Source: Amphirosellinia nigrospora (taxonomy: Eukaryota; Ascomycota; Sordariomycetes; Xylariales; Xylariaceae). From it: 64,000 bases of DNA. A model generated the notes under the pieces. The model saw only the letters and a list, made by a program, of their open reading frames with translations, ran no database searches and had not been told where the DNA came from. The position numbers and the translations under genes were made by a program. Below are positions 1-11,685 of the stretch, in pieces. Each line of letters starts with the position of its first letter. Within the stretch, counting starts at the first letter, position 1. Where the stretch lies: assembly GCA_004123355.1 (NCBI GenBank), contig SCHM01000004.1, forward strand, positions 5,421,017 through 5,485,016. The letters are read 5' to 3'.

Positions 1-3000
1 GAACAAAGCACGAGGTGAGTTCAACAATAAAGCTCGGAATGTACACTAAAACTAATCATTTGTAGTCTTGCTCCAGAATGGAATTGGACGAGAGAGTAGA
101 GTACTGCTGAACCTTTGCCGGGGTTTCCCAGTCATTGAATGGATTTTGGCCACACTGAAGACCGGAGCCGCCTTCGTTTATCTTGATCCGGACTTTTCCG
201 AGGCTCAAAAATCCAGCATTATCTCAAACTGCGAACCAAGTCTGATTCTAGACGATGCAAGCGTTCAAGAGCTCATACAAAATGACAAGAAGACAGCAGC
301 TGCAGATGCAGTTCAGCTCGCAAAGAGCCAGACTTCCGATGATAACCTGGCTTACATGATCTATACTTCGGGCTCTACGGGGCAACCGAAAGGCGTTATG
401 ATCGAGCACGGCAGCATCGCAGCCACGCTTAAGTCAGTCGTCAATATATTGAATGCGGCTTTGGTACTCGGGTACTTCAATGGGCGTCCTTCTCTTTCGA
501 TGCCTCCGTGATGGAATGGACGGTAGCTCTCTGTACGGGGGCGATGTTGTGTTTTGCACAACACCCGAAACAGCTCATTGGAGACTACCTTGCTGATGTC
601 ATCGAAGACAACGCCATCTCATTCTTGCAGATAACCCGACTGCGTTTGAGACTCTGCCTTTCACTCGGGAGCTACCATCCCTCCAACAGATCGTAGCATG
701 TGGGGAAGCGCCTTCAAGAGAGATATTCTTGCGGTGGCACTCGAGAATCAATCTCGTGAATGGATACGGGCCCACAGAGGCAGCTGTTGGGGCCTCATTC
801 AGCCGAATTGACAAAACCGGGGATGTCCCTGAGACTATTTCAGCTGGACAACCTACTGCGGAGACAGACATTTACATCTGCTCCGAAGACTTTGGCACAA
901 TCTTGCCACCTGGATCAGGGGGCGAGATATGCCTTTCTGGCCCACAGCTGGCCAGGGGCTACTGTGGTCAGCCCGAACTGAGGCCAGACAGTTTGCCGTC
1001 CATGCCAATGGCATCCGTATGTATCGTACGGGCGACCGTGGTGCTCTAACCGAAGATGGCTCTTTATTGATCCTGGGCCGCATTGATCGAGAACTCAAAG
1101 TGCGCGGTTTCCGAATTGCTCCCGAGGAGATCGAGAAGAACATTTTCGACGCCGGCGTAGGTGTTGAGGAAGTTTCTGTCCAGCTCGCGGAGACCGGACT
1201 TGAGATGGTCGCCTTTGTGGCGCCTAATACAGTCAACGTTGCGGCGCTCTCAGCTGCATTGAAGGTACTACTCCCAGCTCACAAGGTGCCGTCAAAGATT
1301 GTGGTCGTCCAAAGCTTGCCGAAAAGCGTCAGTGGCAAGACTGATCACAAAGCCGTGAAGACCCAGCGTATGCAGCTATTGCAGGCTTGTCATCCCGATA
1401 GATCACCTGCGCAGCTCAGCGCCAGCAGCGAAGAAAGGAAATATGATGACCTGGAAGCTGTAGTCTCGCACGGTGCTGAGGATACAGTTACTCACATCTG
1501 GCAAGATATCTTGCAGTCTACAGCACCCCTTCCCCCAACGGTCAATTTCTTCGACATAGGCGGTCACAGTCTGCTTGTACCAAAACTCCACGAGAAACTA
1601 AAGTCCGCCTTTCCAACAAAGTCCGTTCGCCTTGTCGACCTCTTCCACCAGTCAACAATCCAGAAGCAAGCTACAATGTTTGGCGAAGACCAGTTGAAGA
1701 AGGTCTCATCTAGGCGCATGGGAAGTGCACAGAGGCATCCGTCGTCAACAAGATCATCAACCGATAGCTCCTCTTACGGCGACGACTCCGTGTCGAAGAT
1801 ATTGACTGATAAGGCAGTAACACCAGCATCATCAGTAGCGTCCGAGGACTTAGTGGAAAGGCCTTGTGTTGCTATTGTGGGCATCTCAGGTCGTTTTCCA
1901 GGCGCCAAAACCGCCGATGAGTTCTACGAAAATCTTCTGCAGGGACATTCAGGGATCGTTGCCACGGGCGTCGACAGGGAGGTACTTCCAGGCAACATTT
2001 GGGTGAAGAAGGCCGGTGTACTACACGATATCGAGGATTTTGATCACAAGTTCTGGAACCTCGAAAGAAGATGCGACGGATATGGATCCTCAACAACGTC
2101 TCTTCTTGGAGGTAGCGTACGAGGCTTTCACAGACGCGGGTATCAACCTTCGAAACACTAATCGTAGCCGGATAGGTGTCTTTGTCGGATCGGCGAACCA
2201 CCGGTACCACCTCCATGCAGAATCAGTAGCAGAGGATTCGTTCAAGCGGGAGAATCGATGCGCGCTTGCTCCATCCATCTCGGCACGCACAGCCTACCAT
2301 CTAGATATCAGAGGGCCTAATGTCACAATTCAAGTAAACTGTGCTTCCAGTACTGTGGCTCTATCGCAAGCATTTGACGCGATCCGGCTTGGTCGCTGTG
2401 ATACTGCATTGGTCGGAGGCGTTTCTGTGCAGTTGTATGAGTGAGTCATATGGTACCACCCTATTTATAACCCTGAGAGGATGCTAATCTTATTCAGCGG
2501 TGGCTATGTCACTCAAAAAGGCCAAGTATTCTCGCAACGAGGGGAATGCAATCCCTTTGACGCCAAAGCCGACGGAACGGTGCCGGCGGACGCTGTGGTT
2601 GCGGTCGTATTAAAGCGTGCCTCAGACGCATCAGTGGAAATGATGCCCGTTTACGCCAATATCTTAGGCACCGGAGTCGGATCAGATGGTGGTGCCGAGA
2701 AAGCTGGATATCAAGTCCCGTCTCCACGCGGCCAAGCAGAGGTTATCAAATCCGCTTGGAAAGTGGCAGGCCTGCAACCTACAAGGCTGAAATACGCTGA
2801 GTAAGTCTCGCCTTAATACTAAGACGTATGTGACGGACCCTAGCTAACATAGCTAAGAATACACGGTAGTGGCACCCCAATCGGAGACGCTCTTGAGCTG
2901 GAAGGATTAAGCCTAGCGATCAAGGAAGCCGGAGGCGCTGCAGTTCCATTTACCGTCGGATCGATCAAAGGCAGCATCGGAAATGCGCAGGTACGTTTTC

Positions 3001-3684
3001 TGGCCCCATCCTCTATCCTTGTCGGGTAGTTGTTGACTATCAGTAGCACGCCTCGGGTCTGGTCTCACTGGTCAAGCTCTGCAAGTCAATGCAGCGTGGA
3101 ACGGTCCCTGCGACTAAAGGCTTATCGCAGCCCAATGACATGATCAACCGCAAGCTGCCACTCCAACTCGCCCTTCAAGGCACTCCAGTAGAAAACGGCG
3201 ATCTTCTGGCTGTATCTGCCAGTGGCTGGGGCGGTGTTAACAGCCATGTGGTGTTGGGATTTCCCAGCATTCAACTCCAGAAGCGCGTAACAATCTGCAT
3301 CCCGCCAGGTACCTGGCGCGCACGACCTTGGCGGCACCAAGAATATCCGCTAAGCCTATGGAATTCATATCTGCCAATGCGGACAAGGATTGTGAATCTG
3401 TAAGGGAGTCGGCGGACCAGACCGTTGTCTCGATATTTCTCCAAAAGGCAGCTGAAACCCTGGATGTGATGTAAAGCCCGATGACCACCTGATGGATTAT
3501 GGGCTAGACAGCTTGAAGTACATGGCTTTGACAAGGGCTGTGGCGAAGGAGCTCGGTACGCAACCCATTAGGTAAGACTTGATGACTCTCCTCTCCTCAC
3601 TGTATATATACGTGGAATGAATTCGCTGACTTTACACTTCTTCCAAGTGCTAGTGGTTTGTTGCTTGCACATGCAGCCCTGTAG
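1..3684 (+). CDS. NRPS-PKS hybrid synthetase, 3' part (A-T-KS-carrier), TAS1-like, frame interrupted
   Basis: The 5' part lies outside the window; an intron (15-65) opens it. Domains in order: adenylation domain (about 66-1420) with YTSGSTG, FSFDAS, NGYGPTE, YRTGD and an RGFRIAPEEIE region; a carrier domain (about 1480-1680) with FFDIGGHSLL; a Ser-rich linker; a ketosynthase (about 1855-3260) beginning VAIVGISGRFPGAK, with the active-site Cys in VNCASST and a His in HGSGTPIGD; then a second carrier-like domain (about 3400-3684) with DYGLDSLKYM. Introns at 2441-2497, 2803-2857, 2991-3046 and 3572-3647 join the KS and carrier parts. An NRPS module feeding a KS with no AT or KR matches the family of TAS1, which makes tenuazonic acid; a condensation domain would be expected upstream. 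The last carrier is not part of the TAS1 plan as I know it. The frame is broken at about five places, so it is either a fossil or badly assembled. The domain calls are firm; the product is inference. Confidence 0.75.
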
Positions 3685-4235
3685 CTTTGGCAAGACTTCA
3701 GCAGACTTAGAACCACATAATTAAGCATTGAAAATGCAGCCTGCTGTCCGGTTATTGGAGCATGGGTATGTACAGAGCCTGACTTCTAGATTTGTAATAT
3801 TAGATTGTCGTAAGAGGTGAATTTGGACACGAACAGAGTCTATTAGGTATCAGATGTTTAATACCTTGATTGTTTGCAGCTGCGTTATCTGTTTAAGTAT
3901 ATCATCGATATTGTTTACAAGAACAGTGTGCTGGTTGCGTTGCCAGCTTTCTGAATCCGTCATTCTCGCCACGTACCTTCGTAATGTCCTAGTTTTACGT
4001 GTCCCCAGCTAATGTGCCACCCACAGCTTCTATCTAACCAATCACCTGGGTTTTCATAGTGCGTAGCGGCAAGCTGCAACGCCTCCTTTACCCCTATACA
4101 TCCCTTGGGGTCGGTATCGGGCATCTTGATCCCCACCAGGATATTTTCTTACTTACACCCTTTCAACACCGCTTCAAATTCCCCTGCAGTTAGTCGCAAA
4201 TTAACTCGAAATTTCATCAGACATACCGTCATCAG
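3685..4235. other. Intergenic, no gene seen
   Basis: Stretch after the NRPS-PKS with no convincing coding frame. Positions 4040-4060 hold a CCAAT-type motif and the following bases are pyrimidine-rich, which would suit a promoter for the decayed gene that follows, but this is only suggestive. Confidence 0.4.
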
Positions 4236-5448
4236 TGACTCTTTCAGGTTCTACCGTGCATTCAATCAGACAGACGTCATCTGAACCACGGGGGTCAGTC
4301 GTCGGCGGCAGGACAGTCGAGAGCGGGCTCGACTCTCTCCTGTCAACTAAAGCGTCTTAGCAAAGGCAAAACAAGGACATCAATACAAGGTTTGTGCTCT
4401 AATCCAAAGTATCATAATAATCCAGACTGAAGCGCAGATATCTTATCGGTTCTCGCCCATCACGACGGAGGAGAGGGGTTTCCAAAATCCTCTAGTGCTA
4501 ATTACAACACAGGATTAACTCGTTGGAGATATCTCCAAACCCCAGAGGGACACGAAACGTGGGGAAAGGAATTTGTCTGAGCGCTCAACATACCGGGCGT
4601 TTGATGTTTTCGAGTTCCGCTACCCTGCGGATGCTGTCAACCACCCACAAGACGGGGCAGAAGCTAGCGAAGCTCTCAGGAAAATATATCGGAGGAAACT
4701 TTTTGCAACGGTCGACCGAGCTGCAAAATATGATCGTTAATCCGGAACAGTACAACAGGAGCGCATCATGCCTCATATTAGTCGGCCTGGGTATGGTGGT
4801 CTTTTTGCGAGCAAGTATGACGGCAATGTTTACTGCATCCCATCAAATTATTTTCAGTCATTGTAATCTCTTACTAGTTGCCGCTTGTTATATTAATAGT
4901 TCTGTCAGGTCATTGTACGTCTCCCCAACCCCGACGTTATTAAAGGGCTGGTGTTATTTGGAACACACACTTTCGGAGGGGACTGAGGCAGTGGGCTCAT
5001 ATTGTTATCCAAACAACTGTGAAACGAGGGAAATTCTCAGCATATAGGGCATCAAGCAGCACAATGACCAGAGGTATCATCGGAGGGCGTGGTGGCCCCG
5101 CGGCAGGTTTGCGTCCAGGGACATCACAGGCCTAAATGACCATTTCATGCCATCACGCAGATGCAGAGGAAATTGTTCGAAATAACTAGAGATCAAGAGA
5201 GGTGGCATGACCGAATCGTATGCTGCTTCCAAATTTCGACTTCTGTGAATACGCTGGTAAGTATTCGACTGAGCATAGATAAGTAACTCGCCCTATTTCT
5301 TTGTTGATCTAACTTTACTTACCAGACCATCTTGCCTCACTTGAGTACCGTCCCTAACGCCATGCCGGTCATCATCCGCAAGCCGTATCTAGAAATGGCC
5401 GCGTTTAGTAGCGAGGATGAAAGGGGTATCAAACCATCTCCCGATTAA
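4236..5448 (+). pseudogene. Decayed multi-exon gene, family not recognised
   Basis: Coding-like stretches lie in order on the plus strand but in different frames. A first open stretch (about 4236-4390) lacks a clear start. A GT-AG intron can be drawn before ATATCTTATCGG (about 4435), and the frame then stays open to about 4580, containing RWRYLQTPEGHETWGKEF. The next stretch (4577-4735) contains RAFDVFEFRYPADAV, and the one after contains MPHISRPGYGGLFASKYDG. Further on are VRLPNPDVIKGLVLFGTHTF (about 4910-4970) and a two-exon stretch at 5161-5448 with a clean intron at 5257-5325 (GTAAGT donor, CTAAC branch, CAG acceptor). Amino-acid use looks like real protein, but stops and frame changes separate the blocks. 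I do not recognise the family, and the pieces at 5161-5448 may belong to a second gene. Confidence 0.35.
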
Positions 5449-7288
5449 TTGGGGATTGGACCAAGAAAGATGACAACAACAAGACCGCTGGTACGGCTAA
5501 TGCAGACCACACTTAACTAAACTACTACTGGATCAGGTAAGGGTCTGCCTTGGGCAATGTTATCTAGAAGAATAGTATCGCCCTGTATCTAGTTATTATC
5601 TTCTCTTTCTCTCTTTGATGAGTCTTGAAATGCCGATTGTGGAGTATTAGCCGCGGCTGTCGCCTATGCCTCAGCTTTTTAGTACGCTTGCCGTAACACA
5701 TTATTCTGTCTTTAAGACAGCGTCTTGAAACGGCGTTACAATAACAGTCAACCAAGTAAAAAGATTTCTGCCCGATCTCTTGTATTTAGTCTTTAATTAA
5801 GTACGCCACTGTTTTGGTTGTATTTGTTTCTGGTCTAAATTTTGCGGCGTCACCGTAAACTACAGCGGCCAGCCCCACCGATGCCATTCCGTCTGATCCT
5901 CCGGAACCTCGTATAAAGTGCCAGCATCGCAGGAGGCTATCTGGTACTACTGAGTGGGTCTAATACATAGAGATTGGATATACCAAGATTTAAAGCCTTC
6001 TCGAATACTCGGAAAATTAATGATATTAAGCCTTTACCCCTATTAGTGACCTGGAGGTGGACCTTCTTTATTTTTGGAGCCCAATCACCTAAAACCTTGC
6101 AATTAACTCCGAATGACTCGTAGCTGCTGTCAGCTGATGCTACTCGGTTCGATCGAATCTTATCTCCGAAGCCATCTCATAAATTTCGTCACTAAACTCT
6201 GCTTATCTCATGGCGCGGCAAAAGTGGTTTCACGCGCAGGCCCTTGTATTGTTCGCGGTTGGTGACGGGCGTTCAGTCGGCCAACATTGATAGTGTCCGT
6301 TCAGACGCGACTCGTTGTGGCCTCATCGACACCAAGATGCGGATACAAGCAGGTTCCGAGGAGGTGTGTAAAAGGTCGATTATAAAGGTAAACTGGTATC
6401 ATCTCCAAATAAATATTAAGTAGTGTATTAAGGTGATTAGGAACCCAATTTTATACATAAAAATCACGATTTTGATCGATGTAATCCTTGGCTAATTGGT
6501 GTATAGTTCCCTATAGTTTATTATAGATATAGGTATATAGATATACCGCGAGCGCCTTAATACGTTCCTATTACAAACGCCGTATTTGACGTCCAGGTCC
6601 GTATCTCGGCGGTTAAGTATCACTGGCAAGAAGATTCGACGGAGGAGGCCTCCCATCTTTTCAGTGAGCTTTCCCAGTAGCGTCCCCCCCCCCCAAAAGG
6701 ATTCTCGGACAGCGTCTTGAAGATATCCTCGACGCCAAGGCAATTGTGGCAGAATTTACCGGATTGTTTACTGGCCTTGGCCAGTTATCCAGTAGGAAAA
6801 ATCTATCCAGAGTTCCTTGTTATATGTCCCAAATCATGTAACTGAGCCTATGCTGTGCTATCCGTGGCGGTGAAGCTATTATGAGCTTAAGACATTTTCA
6901 AATACGGTATAACTCAAGCCAGAATCGATACCACCATCAAAACTTACAACGACATTAAATTGGCTGATCGTTATCTATTCTGCAACTACAGAGGTTGGTT
7001 ATCCCGTAGCCACAGAGTTTGGTGGGAGGGAATTTTCAATCTCAGTATTGGGGTGATCCCCGAGGTAAGGTAAATTTTTGCTCCTTTCACTATTCAAGTG
7101 GTCATCTGGGATGCGAGTATGTTCAAGGCGTCCTGCCTAAAACTGTCAATCTCGGCAAGAGAGCGTTCTCCCTCACTCCCTTAAGCGTGGGTCTCCATTC
7201 TGGCCTCTGGGGCGGACTTTTAATTGTGGAAATCATCCCTTTCAGTTTAGATAGGTTGATACAGCCTTTTGATTCCCCAGGTCCTTGC
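5449..7288. other. Gene-poor, moderately AT-rich intergenic region
   Basis: No coding frame with recognisable motifs. The composition is more AT-rich than the flanking genes, with short TA runs at 6400-6550 and a C homopolymer near 6687. A minus-strand frame at 6492-6743 is open for 83 codons but resembles nothing known to me. Decayed transposon sequence is possible but not shown. Confidence 0.4.
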
Positions 7289-8328
7289 TCATATTCGGCG
7301 GCACATCGTCCTGTTGCACTGGCCACGAGTAGTATTCGCTGTTACTGAGGTGGTCGCAAAGATGGGAAGGGCGAAGACAGAGACGTTAGACACTTGGTCC
7401 CTGCTCAAGCTCGATAAAAGACTCAACGCTGCCGAATAGAAGGCGGTGCTTGGAAGAGACGTCATGGAGAAGCATCCTTGGCGGTCTGCTCGTTGGTACA
7501 CGCGAGATGCTGCAAGATCTACCTCAAAGGCCGCTCGAGCAGATTGGTAAGCCATCGAGACGTTATTGACGAAAGGCCGAACCGTGGATCTGCTCGAAGC
7601 GGTGCGAATCGTGGCACATCATCGTTTGAGAGACTCGTGTTTTTTACGAGCCCCCTTCTGGATTTTGTATAACGACTGGAACTGGAATCTGAGTATACCG
7701 TGCCACGTTTCTCAAGGCATTTTATTCGCTCTGATAGGCATTTGTTGTCTCGCAAAGTCTCCTCAACGGCTCGACTTAACTGTACAGTACAAGATTTTGC
7801 TTCCTGTGACGTTTGACTTTTGGTCAATTAGCCTCGAGTTAGGTAAGGCCGTGCATGAATTTAAATCGTGCAACCGAGAACAACGGGATGTACCATTGTA
7901 GTATTATAAGCATTAATGACATCGAAGCCTTGTGGTTTTGTAGGCGCTGTACAATTGCGCCGACCGCTGCTTTCTTACTCACCCAGGCTAGTCTGTCGAG
8001 TACTCCATGTTACCCGCAATAGTGGCAAGGTTCATCTTGTCCAGCTGCTGCTGGAGATCTGAGTATGTCAAGACACACCCAGATAACAACACGACAAGGT
8101 GCTTAAAAGGAACCATAGATCCTCGTTCTTGCGGCACTGTCACGCGGCCCTGGATGAAGTTGTCTAGCTGTCCAAGAATTGCAGAGATGTCGGTGACCTC
8201 CTGGAGGACACTTCGGGCCAGGCTAGGGGCGTCGCCGGTGTTATGAACGATAGAGAACAGCCCTGATGCGATGCTACCCCGAGCGAAAGTAGACCAGCAA
8301 TTGCTGCTGCAATAGACAGGGGATCCAT
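7289..8328 (-). pseudogene. Decayed gene for fungal N-terminal (HeLo/STAND-type) domain protein
   Basis: The start codon at 8328 opens with MDPLSIAAAIAGLLSLG, the hallmark beginning of the fungal N-terminal domain found on STAND/NACHT-type and related fungal proteins. Downstream, in changing frames, are SVLQEVTDISAILGQLDNF, LVVLLSGCVLTYSDLQQQLD (about 8110-8030) and IVQRLQNHKASMSLMLIIL (about 7950-7900). A Ser-rich coiled-coil-like stretch with LSERIKCLEKRG follows, then FEVDLAASRVYQRAD and SLSRDQVSNVSVFALPIF (about 7530-7370). The order and spacing match the small stand-alone members of this family. The coding frame has several shifts and stops, so this is a dead or dying host gene. Family members act in self-recognition and regulated cell death; no such role can be claimed for this copy. 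Confidence 0.65.
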
Positions 8329-9187
8329 GGCTCTGCGGTTATGAGAACGCAACAAATAGAACGTATTCTGCAAGGAAGGAACGATGCGGTAACTGAATGT
8401 GCCAGATGACGCCAGAAATAGGGAGAGGGGTATATAACGAACGAGATGGCAAGCATCGCAGCCTGCTTCTGTCGACAAGCCACCCTGTTTTAAGGCTGAC
8501 ATCACTGCGCCTCCCAAGCGCTACTACTTTAGATCTAAATAGAACAGTCACAAAGATAGCAGAAGTGAAGTAAAAGATGCAGAACTATAGTTCTTAAGAT
8601 AGAAATATCAATATATTATTTTTTTTTCCATCATTTAACGAATGTTTGATGGCGGAGCGCTCTACTGAAAAAAAAACTCCTTTGCCTAGCACCCATAACC
8701 TTCCAATATGCATCTTTTGGTATAAACTATCGAACTGCCCGCATTATGCGAAAATATATAAGTAGATGGATGCAGTTCTCGCTATATAACAAGTCAGCCA
8801 TGGGCTTAGGAATTACATCATCATTCAGACATCCATAAACGGACCCCTGGACATACCAGGATGAGTATAGAGGCGCCGCCTCCTTATCTGCCACGTGCAG
8901 AGATAATGCAACTGCTCTCGGCGTACAACGAATCATATCTTGAATCTGTCACGATCAACAGATAACCGCGCATCGTAGTACGTATACGGAAATCCGCCCT
9001 CGAGCAGACTCGAGGTTATTCGAGGCGGTATACCTGTCTAGGGCTATGGGATTGGCTCTCGATTTATCTTTAAATAAGACCTAATTAAACCATACCTTAT
9101 AAAATTAGTCTTCTCTTGTTTTCGCATGAACTTTGAATCAAATATAACTGTTAGGGCAGTAGGTATCAGTGAAGGCTTTGCAAAACC
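8329..9187. other. Intergenic, upstream of MFS transporter
   Basis: Divergent intergenic stretch between the decayed minus-strand gene and the plus-strand transporter. It holds poly-T and poly-A runs near 8620-8680 and AT-rich sequence at 9055-9115 just ahead of the transporter start. No gene is visible. Confidence 0.45.
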
Positions 9188-10925
9188 ATGTCAGCGACAG
9201 CCGCCGTACGGAGCCATGGCAAGATCGACGAGTCGCTGGTTCCAGGCACCGTCCATCTCGTCGACCTGCAAAACACAATGGCGACGCACCACGCCGCGAA
9301 TCAGAAGGACATCGTGCTGGTGCCGACACCGTCCTCGGACCCGGAAGACCCGCTGAACTGGAGTCCAAACCGCAAGTACCGGGCGCTCGCCTGCGCGCTG
9401 CTGTACACCTGGTTCAACGGCATTGCTCTCTCGGTCGTGTACTCGGTCATCGTGCCTTTGTCGTCGGCCCTCTCCGTCACCGTCGCCGACCTCAACGCCG
9501 GCACGGGCTACATGTTCCTCCTGCTCGGCTGGGGCCTGCTCTTCTGGCAGCCCTTCGCCCTCCAGTACGGCAAGCGCCTCACCTATCTCGTCTCGCTCGC
9601 GGCCCTGACGGCCGTCACGGTCTGGGGCCCCTACGCGCGCGGCAACGGCCAGTGGATTGCGAAATCCATCCTGACAGGCTTCTTCGCCGCGCCCATCGAG
9701 GCCTGCCCGAGACGACCATCGCCGATCTGTTCTTCGCCACGAGCGGGGCACGTATCTGGGTTGGTACGCCTGGACGCTCGCCGGCAGCAACTTCTTCGCG
9801 CCCGTCATCTGTGGTTTTATCAACGACGGCGTAGGCTATGCATGGGTCTTCTACATCCCCGCCATCTTTTGCGCCGTCACCTTTGTGTTTCTGTTCTTCA
9901 TCATGGAAGAGACGAACTATGACCGCAAGACCGTCGGTGTTGTCGCTACCGTGGGGAGTCGGAGCAGTGTCGAGAAAGAGGTGGCAGTGGATGCAGGTGA
10001 AGAAAAGAAAGTGTCGAATGATGGCCTCGAGCCCAAGGACCGGCTTGCAGTACCGGTAGGCGTTCCAACACTACCTGAAGGAACACCTACCAAGACTTTT
10101 TGGCAAAAGCTCTCTCTCGTCGACAAGCCGAGACCCTTTGTGATGCACTACCGGGCCTGGCAGTCCCTCAAGCTCTTCTCGTGGCCGGTGGTCTTCTACT
10201 CTGGTTTCAGCTACGGAACCTACCTCATCTATTTCAACATTCTCAATGCAACGGCCTCCCTTATCTTAAGCGGGCCGCCTTATAACTTCCAGCCCGCCAT
10301 GGTTGGCCTTACTTACATATCTTGCCTCATAGGTGTCACTGGCGCGTAAGTCCACTCCACACACTTCACACAGTCGTCCAAGCAATCGCGCTCGCCACTC
10401 ACAATCTTTAGATCCGCCTTCACGGGTGTATTCTCTGACCGATTCATCATCCAACTAGCCCGTAAGAACAACGGCGTGTCCGAGCCCGAGCACCGCCTCT
10501 GGCTGTTCTCCATCTCCACCATCGTGATTCCCTCATCTTTGATCCTCTGGGGCGTCGGCGCTGCTCACGGCGTCCACTGGTTCGGCCTCGTGTTCGCCAT
10601 GGGTACAACGGCGTTCGCCAATACCATGGGCGTCACCTTATCGGTGGCGTACCTCATCGACACGTACCGCGACATCTCGGGCGATTCCCTGACGACCTGC
10701 ATCATCATACGTAACACGATGAGCTTTGCTATCGGGTACGGCATTACACCTTGGGTCGAGGATCTGGGGTACCAGGATTGCTTCATCAGCGCCGCTTTTG
10801 TGGGCTTGGCTATCTGCAGTGTCTTCCTCGTTATGGTGCGCTGGGGTAAGATGCTTAGGGAGCAGAAGAGAGTACAATACTGGCGCGAGGTAAAGAAGAG
10901 AATGGATGCCGGACTCGTCCATTAG
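9188..10925 (+). CDS. MFS transporter, DHA1/HOL1-like
   Basis: Plasma-membrane proton antiporter-type carrier. The N-terminus has the [14 protein letters not shown] signature that precedes TM1 in fungal DHA1 transporters. Hydrophobic helices follow ([34 protein letters not shown]), then the [13 protein letters not shown] helix and the ADLFFA...[11 protein letters not shown] motif common after TM4. A long charged central loop (about 9915-10120) separates the two halves, as usual for MFS. The second half contains the intron at 10346-10411 (GTAAGT...TTTAG) and ends ...KRMDAGLVH. The total is about 555 residues, normal for the family. The frame slips by one base twice between about 9700 and 9760, both times where a CCC run reads CC. 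With both offsets the sequence is wholly conserved, so assembly error is likely. A second ATG at 9278 is less likely as start. The substrate cannot be told. Confidence 0.85.
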
Positions 10926-11685
10926 GCATGATATGCTCCCTTGGTTGCTGCATAAAATTCTCTTCTTAGAGGGGATATAGACTAGGTTCTAGGGAACCAA
11001 TCATGTGTTCATACGTTGCTGATAGACCTTCTAAGAGCTGGGCGATCAATCAAGAGAAGTAAGTGAGTTCTTAACGCGACGGAAGCCTTCGAAGAAAGAA
11101 AATGTCACACTCGAGTGGAGCGAGCCGCGGAGCGACTCAACTAAAAGTCCCAAGTTCCACTATATAATGCGCTCATATAGACTGGAAAGATTATCAATCG
11201 AAGGTGGCGAATGGTGGTCGGTCATGATTAATGGAATTCTGTCCTGGCTTTTCACTTCCAGGCGAGGGAACACGGCCCTTGCTGAGACATACCAAGTACC
11301 TATTGTATATACAACGACACGCTAACGCCGAGCGCCAATCGAAAGATTATTTAGGTATGCCGTTGTCACCATTTGGGTGTCCTCATGTCGCTTTCCTAGC
11401 CCTCACCAAAACCCAAGTCCCTGCTTTGGTACTATATGTGAATATATGAGCCAAAATGGCCTTGCAAAATTACAATCTCCGAGCTCGATAGCGCTGCTGT
11501 CGTGGAACATTCAACCCTTATTGGCCCTGCGCGAGCGATACATAGCAAGCCGAAAATACCCTATGCATGTACGCCTGATCCTCATGAATACGTGATGCGT
11601 TGAAAAGGGGGTGCGAGATTAGGTTCAAGAGGCTTCCTCGCCAACTCTTCCCAGACCAAGCCCGCTCCCACCTAGATTCCTCTGT
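10926..11685. other. Intergenic between convergent genes
   Basis: 3' flanks of the transporter (plus) and the Myb/SANT-like gene (minus). Short open frames at 11231-11449 and 11377-11595 have no recognisable content. I see no RNA gene or repeat. Confidence 0.45.

Noticed and set aside
6492-6743. 83-codon minus-strand frame with a Gly-rich start
   Set aside because: It spans a C homopolymer and has no recognisable protein content; kept only as part of the gene-poor stretch.
9191-9823. 210-codon minus-strand open frame
   Set aside because: It lies exactly opposite the MFS transporter exon, whose helices and motifs are clear. GC-rich third positions keep the antisense frame open.
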